Made by a program: the position numbers and the translations under genes
Shown: one piece after another, positions 27,501-36,500 of the stretch
Position numbering within the stretch: position 1 is the stretch's first letter
Layout: every line of letters starts with the position of its first letter
Source of the DNA: Opitutales bacterium
Lineage (GTDB): Bacteria > Verrucomicrobiota > Verrucomicrobiia > Opitutales > Seribacteraceae
Direction of reading: 5' to 3'
DNA length: 41,052 nucleotides
Assembly: GCA_028101545.1 (NCBI GenBank)
Contig: JAOHKZ010000019.1
Location: 1 to 41,052, forward strand
The notes under the pieces: generated by a model
The model's input: the letters and a program-made list of their open reading frames with translations, nothing else
Told to the model about the DNA's origin: nothing
Databases searched by the model: none

Positions 27501-30500
27501 GTAATCTTGTGTAAAATCAATTCCCTCAATAGAAGAGGCATAGGATACAGTAAATTTATCGTTTAAATCAAAATTGATAGATTCATTGTTATCCACCACT
27601 TGTAAAGTAAGTGTTCCATCAATAGCGGAGATAGTTGCAGTTAAAGCAGGAGTACCACGACCTGTATTGTCGGGATGCGGTAAAAAACGAAACTGAATTT
27701 TAGACTCTTCTCCCGCTTTAAAACCACCACCAATTCCCTCAAGTATTTTATTCAAATTGGGCGGATTAGCGGAATTATGTATGCTTCTAGCCTGACTTGT
27801 TTTATCCCAGACCAAAGAACTCAAACCATTACCTGTTCCGTCTGATTGTAGGGTTAAAGAATCAAACCCAGGAACATAAACCATTTGGGAAATTAAGGTA
27901 AGATTAGAATCAGCACGAAAAGTAATGTCCTGGTATTTTTCATCTTCCATTATAACCCCTATGTTATACATACCGGGCTCCAAATCTGGCATTACATAGT
28001 AACCATTAGAATCGGTGTAGGCGATTGAATCCCAGTCATTGGTATCTCCCCAATTATCTCCAAGCATACCTTCCTTAACAACAATTTCTCCACCCATTGA
28101 ATACCAATTGGAAGAATCTAGACCATAATAAAGATTGTTAGGTACCCTTTCATCTACAAAGAAATCAAAATACGATTTTTCCGAATCAATACTGTAATTA
28201 AATGCACCATTAAGACGGAAGGTTTCATCGCTTTTATCTTCACTTTCAAAATAAGAATAAGTTTCGGAACCAAGAGTATTTAAAAGATCAACGGTGGGCT
28301 CAGCAAGAAAAGTACTACGCCAAAGGGTATACTCTTTATTATCAGCCATAAGTTGCTTGTCTATTTGATATGTAGCATTTCCATCCAAATTAAAACTAGA
28401 TAAACCATTAGTTACAAACGCAGTCAAAGAAGCGGGTTGAAAGTCTGGATAATTTGCATGGGTTGAATTGAACTCAACAGCAGGTTGTGCTTGATTTAAA
28501 ATAGTAACAGATAACGAGGTACCATTAAGGTAAGATCCCTGGTCCAGAATATCCACACTCATTACCCGATCGCCCCAAGCGTCTAGTAAGGAAGGGGACA
28601 AGGGCTGTGGTGGGTCGTTTTTCTGTGGACTGTCACTATTTTCAAAAGTTACATCCCGTAATGCTTTTTTTTGATATGCTTTTTCCCAAGACACGGTCAT
28701 ATGGACCATATCCCGTTCGTTAACAGCAGAATTATATTTGTAATCTTTAGTAAATGGTCTTTCTGTGAATCCATGACCCGCTCCACTTGGACGGTCTATC
28801 AGATCCATCTCTAAATTTTTTATTCGATCATCGTAATAAAATATTTCTTTAATCTTACCGTCACTATTAAAAACGGGAACCGCATCCACTCCGCCTCCTG
28901 TACCGGAGAAAGTAAGGTTGGGTGCATAATAATGAGTACCATGATTATCAATTACAATTTCTCGAATTTTTCCATCCTCAGAAACTGCAGAACAATTAAT
29001 ATCCAAATGTTTAAATTCTTCGTATGGTCTGTGTGGGTCATTAATTAAAATGAAATTTTCTGAAGTTGCAGAACAAGTATTGATCGTAAAATTTCCTTCT
29101 AGATGATCTCCATGATCCTGACAGAGAGGAAATGGTGCTCCAAATTTTGAATTATGATTAAATCTCCAATCAATCAAATCTTGCTCTGATGGTCTTTGCT
29201 TTAGATCTTTTTCTCCATGACAAGAAGTCGGTCGATTTTGAGAACCAACCACATGACCACAAATTACTTTTCTACCCGCTCTATTTTCTCGAATATTATA
29301 ACATTTCCAACGTGGTTGAGCTAATAATTTAGACAATAGTCCCGGAGGGGTTGGAGAAACTTTAACATAAGGATCAATATAATTCTTTCCGCTTTTAGTA
29401 ACGATAATTTTAGTTATATTTCCATCCACTACTTTTGCAGTTGCTTCTGCTTTGTCAGATTCTGGAATAGAGGATCTTCCCCGGTCAAGTATGTCAATCC
29501 ATGGAGCTGCATAAGCAAAAGAATTCCAAAACTTTATTGACATACTAACCACAGGTTTTTGCAATCCACCACCTAATCTAAGAAGAACACTTGCGTTTGT
29601 TTCATCCCCAATAGGTCCACCAATCTTAGAAACTTTTGCAATGGGTGTATTATTATTATCGACATTTCGATAGCCTCTTCCAAAGAATTCGGGCATTACT
29701 GATGCTAGTTGACCATTGCCATTTATATCAGCAATTGCAGTCGCTCCAAGCCCTCCCCCTCCAGTAATGCGAATTACTGGCTCTTGTCCTGGCGTAGTTT
29801 TGTAACCCTGTCCTGGGTCTACAATTCGATAGCTAGTTATCCCGGAATAGCTATCTAAAGTTTGGGGAACAACAACCGCAGGTCTAAAAGCATAGCTCGG
29901 GTCGCTTGTGATCCGATTCCCACCAACCACTTGCACTTTAACTGGCACCGAATAGCCAAATCCAGGATTATCCACAGAAACATGGGAAAGTGTAGTATTA
30001 AATTTAACATCAACCGGGCTAACATCACGATTAGGATTTGTCCAATCAAGATAAACCGCAGGTTCCTCCGTCCACCCAAAACCGCTTTTGCCAACACTAA
30101 TTCCGGTAATTTCATACTTATTTGCTGCCCGGGTAGTATTGGTTCTATTCTGATCATTTTTTTTCCATGGAGAGACAGGGATTTGGGGGTTAGCGTTTCC
30201 ACTGTGCAATGAAAGGTAATGAATTTTATTAGTTGATTCATCGTAATCACCCTCGCCTCGTTGAACTAAAGAAAAGCCATAAAACTCTCCGTTATTTATT
30301 AATGCTTTAAACTTTGGAGGTCTATATCCTTCGCCAAAAATTCTTACTCCACTTCGGTTCTTTATTCCGCCAACATAAGTAAGTGCTCCTGTATTTACAT
30401 CACGATTCATCCAATTTAATGTATCATCAGAACTCGCAGTCACATAGGCTCTTAGTCCATCTTTGCTAATAGAAATAGAAGATGCACTTCTTAGCCCATC

Positions 30501-33500
30501 TATGTTATTCACTCCATCTTCCAAAGTTCCAACATAAGTCAATCCACCAGTTGCTAAATCTCGATCAAACCAACTTACGCTATTATTCTGTTTAGAGGTT
30601 ATATAAATATGATCGTTCGTACCAATAATATTCTCTGCTCCAGTTAATCCATCTACTCCATTCACACCTTGTTCCAGTGTTCCTCTATAAGTTAGGGCAC
30701 CCGTTGTGGTATCCCGATCAAACCAACTTACACTTTCATTTACATCTGCAGTCACATAAACATGGTTATCATTAGGGCTTATTATGACTGAGTTTGGACC
30801 ATTTAATCCTTCACTTGTAATGTTATGTTCCAAGCTTCCAACATAAGTTAAGGCACCCGTTGTGGTATCCCGATCAAACCAACTTATTCTGTCATAAATT
30901 AGAGGTCCTGTAGAAATATTCCCGTCATACCAGCTGTTACTTCCATTCACATCTGCAGTCACATAAGCATGTTCACCATCTAGACTGACTGCTAAAGAAA
31001 TTGGACCGCTTGCCCCTTTTACGCCAGTCACATTATGTTCCACGCTTCCAACATAAGTTAAGGCACCCGTTGTGGTATCCCGATCAAACCAACTCACACT
31101 TTCATTTCTTTCAGCAGTCACATAAACATGATGATCGTCCGGGCTTATTGTTACAGTAGATGCTCCGTCCAATCCATCTACTCCATTCACACCCTGTTCC
31201 AGAGTTCCCCCATAAGTCAGTGCACCAGTTACTAAATCTCGATCAAACCAACTTACACTTTCATTTACATCTGCAGTTATATAAACATGTTTTTCGTCCG
31301 GACTAATAGCAATTGAGTTTAACCCATTTAAGAAATTGAGAGCAAATGGATCAAGTGGATCATATTTTATATAATCATATGAAATTACTCCGAAATTATT
31401 ACTGTGCCTTATCCAAGCAATTGTACTAGACTGGGTAGATAAAACATAAAGATGTGAAATATTTGAATCTGTGGCATCCTCAACTGAGATAACATCTTCT
31501 GCACCATCCAACCAATCAACTTTCCAATCAAAACCAAAACCAGCTGAAGATGTATTATATCCTCGCCCACCATTTAAAACATCTACGGACTGATTTTCGT
31601 CGAGATAGAGTAAGGGAAAACCGGTGGCATTCAAATCGCCTGGTTTTCCTAGAGATGGCTGAATAGTAATTTCAGGAGGAGATGAAAATCCAGATACTCC
31701 TTTCGGTAAAGTAGCAAGAGGTACATTGATTGTTCCACCAGGTAAAAAAGCACCTGCACTATTCACAATCTCAACTTCGTCAGTTTGTACAATATTTCCA
31801 TCCGGTAATTCAATATCCAATGGATTTGGAAATTTTTGGACCATAATTATTTTTTCAACTGAGGTAGCATTTAATTCGGGCTCTCCGTAAGCTTTACTGT
31901 AATTTACGCCATTGTAATGAGTAGCATTGTATTCAAACTCAACTCTTGGCTGTACCTGATAGCCTTTTCCATTATCGATCACATTAATGGTGCCAACAGC
32001 ATCAACATGGGCATGTAATCTGGCACGCATAATTTTATGCTTAGTGATTCCCTGATTAATCAGGTAAGTAATTTCATTGTTATTTAAAATACGATCATAA
32101 AAATGAAATTCATCTATAAAACCCGAAAAATAATCAGTTCCTAGTGTTGTTTTAAAATAGCCAATCGCAATTTGATTTACTCCTTTAATGTCAGAGATAA
32201 ATCCTCGATCTTCTTTGGATCCAGCAGGTGGTTTTGCACCAGTATTTTCACCGTCCACCATAATAGTGGTTCCTTGCTCAGTAATTTGGACGACAACATG
32301 GTGCCAACCAGTATTTGAAACTTGGAAATTTGTATTTAATAAATTATTTTTTTGAGTTTGAAGAAAATTAATTTCTTCTCCCTTGTTAATAACTTCCTGA
32401 TTTATAAAGCCATCTCTGTTAATGAACAGTCGATAGTACGAAGCATTATCGTCCACATTTGAGGCAGAAAAAAGAGTCATTTCTTTATCAGTCGAATCTG
32501 GCTTAACCCAGAAAGCATAAGTGGCTACCGATAATGTGTTAAAATCTGCCCGATTATTAGTTAAGTCCAAATATTGACTACCATTTAAATATAAAGCATC
32601 ACCCAAATCCGAGGAATATTCTAGTTCGGTCAATTCATTTGGTTTAATAGTGGATGCAAATGTTGATGCATTCATATCAATGCCTATTGGCACAATATTT
32701 CGACGATTACCTGATAGATCAAGAAATAGCTTACCTGCCATTTGGCGAATTTCTGAATCGGTGAGCACTCGGGTATATACTTTTACTTCGTCAAGTAAAA
32801 AGCCTAGAAATGAAGCAAATTCAAGATTTGTATTTTGTACAGTATCGCTGTGTTTCTCTTTCCCATTAATAAAGATTTTTCGATTCACTCCATTCCAGGT
32901 AGTGGCAAAATGAAACCATTTTTGCAATGTGGGGTTGAAAGTATAAGATCCAACTGTCATATCCGGAGAAAAATTTATTTGATTAGTCTTAAAAATACCC
33001 AAAAGTGAATTCGATTCGGAGGCATTTAACCAACAGGATACAGTGAAATTTCCATCGGGGATGCTTTCTCCTCCATTGACCCATAATTTGTGATTAGGAT
33101 CTGTAAGACTGAGTGCTTTATTTTTTACACCCCATGAAAAGGTAGGAACATTATTATTTTCTTCACGTCCATGATTGGATGGATCATTACCAGAAAAATC
33201 ATTTAAATAAAATGTGTCATTATTTTTATCCGTTCGGTTTTCATCGCATTTCCAATATAAATGAAGCTTTGATGTAATATTATTATTAAAGGCAGGACTT
33301 GGCTGGAATTTGGTTTCGTTCGAATCAAAAAGACTTTCGTTTCGATCAAAAGACCAGTAGGCAAATGGGCTTTTGGGATACAATGCTACAGGCAAGGTGG
33401 AATTAGGATCGAATTCTTTACCCTGATTTTTTATATTTAATTCGGATGTATTTAAAATAAATTTCTTTTGCCACCATTGATCTTTTTTAACACTCCAGTT

Positions 33501-36500
33501 TCGGATGGAGCCAGTTGCATTAAAATCTTTTCCTGCACCAACCATTACAATGTCCGGTGTACTTGTATATCCACTTCCACCATAATTTAAATTCTCTATG
33601 GTTCCAACACCATCAACTATTGCTTCAGCTCGGGCAACTGGAAGATCAAAATCTTCCCAATATGTATTTCTGTAAACTACAACTGCTGGTGGAAAATCCC
33701 TTAAATTTCCAAACCCACCATATCTTATAAAATCATCTGTTATTGGATCACGTTTTAAATCAGCCACTTCAATAGCTAAAAGTTCTGTTGGGGTTAATAG
33801 GGATTTGGCAAAAGGTTTCGTTATATTTGTACCGTTCGGCCCAATTCCGTTTTGATATTCATATAAATTTGTTAAGGTTTTTGAATAATGTGAATCAAAT
33901 AAAGAGCCCCCTGTAAAAGTAACTTTGGGTTCTAAGGTATATCCATTCCCTTTAAATTCAACGAGGGGGTCGAAAAATAATTTAAGTCGTACTTTAGCCG
34001 GTTCATTATCTGGTTTATCAAAAAAGGTGAGGGGATACCCAGCAGATGTACTCTCCATAATAAATCGGTGAACTTCTCCACGATGAACCTCGAGTTGTTT
34101 ATTTGGTATACCATCGATTACAAAATTTAGTGAATTCGAATTGGCTGAGGGTATATGAGAATCCTGTAAACTTCCCACCACCCGAACGGTATGCTCGATT
34201 ATGGGTGCTTTTTGCAAAACTACTTTTGCTCCCTGAATGGGCCCGCTTTCAGACTTTACTTTTCCACTTAATAAAGAACCTGAGGTTTGATCAGCATCCC
34301 CTACTCGAATGGTAACACTCTCCGATGAAATTCCTCCCTTCATATCAGAAACTACTACTTTAACGATGTGATAACCAGATTTTGTAAATTTTGTTGAAAT
34401 ATCCCGACGGTTCAAATTCCTAGGATCACTTACAGGAACTTCATTAATGTACCAAGAATAAGCATAAGCCTTTTCATCGCCAGATGTGGGAACCACTGTA
34501 AAATTGGTATTGTGATTGATGGCTGGTGAAGAATCACTCACAAGTAAATTAAAAGTGGGGGCTTTTGATAATTTTCCCTCAATTGTGCCGATATTTACCA
34601 CTACTTCAATATATTCCATTGGATAAATTCCCCCCTTCGCAATGGGGGTAATATGTGCGTCCTGATCGTATTCGGAAAAAGTATGACCTAGTAAAAGTAA
34701 GGCATCGTCAAAATTTCCAGGCGTATTGGGTGTGGCGTCAATTAAGTAATTTTCCGCACTTTCGCTACCGAAAGCATTGCCGTTTAAAACATTTAAACCA
34801 TAGTCCAATTTTTCATGTTTTCTTCGGTATGAGAAATAATTTTTAGAATAAGGGGATAAATTATTAGCAGGTAAACGAATTCCGCGAATTCCGCGATGAG
34901 CAGAATTGGTTAAATTTCTTAATTCATGTGGAAACAAAGATGGATCAATCGTAAGCACACTTTGATTGTTTTCATCTAAGACACGTATTGTGGGTTCTGA
35001 AGAATATCCAAAGCCAGTTTCATTTACATCCAAAATAAAATGTACTTTTTCCGAAGAGTGGATTTGTGCGAGACTAAAGTTGGCATTTGCACCCTGCCCC
35101 GGCCCACCAATTTCAACACTACCATTCCAATCATAATAACCTGTCGAAACATTAAAAATCCATTGTGGATTCGAAGAATTCTGAAGAACTTCGACCAAAT
35201 CATCTGTGGAAAGATTCAGGTCATATGAAATCGCTGAAAGTGGATTAGGAGCGTGCCCAAAATCATGTCGGTAAATACGAAATGTATTATTATGTTCCGA
35301 ATTTTTCACCTGAAAAGGAGAAGACTTAATTTGGTCGGATTCGTAAAAGTCCAAAATATCTACTGAACTATTTGCCTCACGCCCAATTTTATAACCCATG
35401 GGTAAATAACCTTTTGCTACAATGGTTAAATCACCTTTTTCAGGCTGTCCAGTACCCATAACGGAATACTGGTTACCATATTCGAGTTCCCCCCATTCGT
35501 CACCTATCGGGTTATAACCTTCTGATATAAGTTTGTTCGCATGTAAAAGACCAAAGTTATGACCGAGTTCATGCGCCATCACTTTAACCGAGGATTTGGC
35601 CGTACAATGACTACCTGGTGCACCCACTGCACCTAAGCCTCCTCCGCTATCAGTCGTAACACCGTCACTGTTATCATAAGTAGAAACGAATACCCAGGAT
35701 ACTGCTGTCATTCCCCACTTAACTTGAACAAATGGCGAAGTGATAGGGTTGGAACCAGCCCTTTCAACGATAGTCAGTTTTGGCATAGAGTGATAATAAG
35801 CACCATTATCGAGAACTTTTATTGCGTAAATCTCGCCATTGAGAATTTTGGCAACGGCCTGTGCGGATTTAAATTTGGGATCAGGAAGACCATTACTCAT
35901 CAAATTCCCACCCTCAAAAATTATTACGGGGTCTGTAAAATTACCAAAAGGTTCACTTACAACTATGTCAGTCACACCCTGAAAAGCATAACCATTAAAA
36001 TCATAGTCATCTGAAATAGCTCTGGCTTTGTGCAATGCACTTACGCCGACATCACTAATTATGCTATGTCCACTTCCCGTATTAGGAACAGTTTCTGGAC
36101 GGAAATAATTATTAAAAAATTCCAACCTTTCTGGAACGGGAAAGTAAACTACAGGAGATGACCACCATGTCTGACCGGTGCTATCAAAAATTCGGTTATC
36201 AACTCCAGTAGTACCTGCAGGCACTCTTTTCCATTTTGGATAATCAAGAGTAACCGTTGGCGAAATTACATAATCCAGATCAAAATTTTGGTCGGAATTA
36301 TCAAGATAAAATTTCTGCACTCCATCCATAACTGCAATTAAATCTTCTCGCGTATCAGGATCAAAGGAATCATCTCCCCGCGGTCCGGTAATTGGATTAC
36401 CATTTTCATCAACAGGATTACCCGAAGATCCTTCGAAATAATTTCCCTCATCATAAAAACGACCCGGTACAACCAATACCTTTCTTCGTCCCTGTGGTTG

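Noticed and set aside
30370-31520. CRISPR-like array from the regularly spaced identical segments
   Set aside because: The repeats lie in one open frame and encode propeller blades; spacing varies (156 and 210 bp) and there are no unique spacers or cas genes.
21480-33600. Prophage tail proteins suggested by the GxGY repeats
   Set aside because: No capsid, terminase, integrase or lysis genes are nearby. Signal sequence, anchor, protease and Ig-like modules point to bacterial surface proteins.
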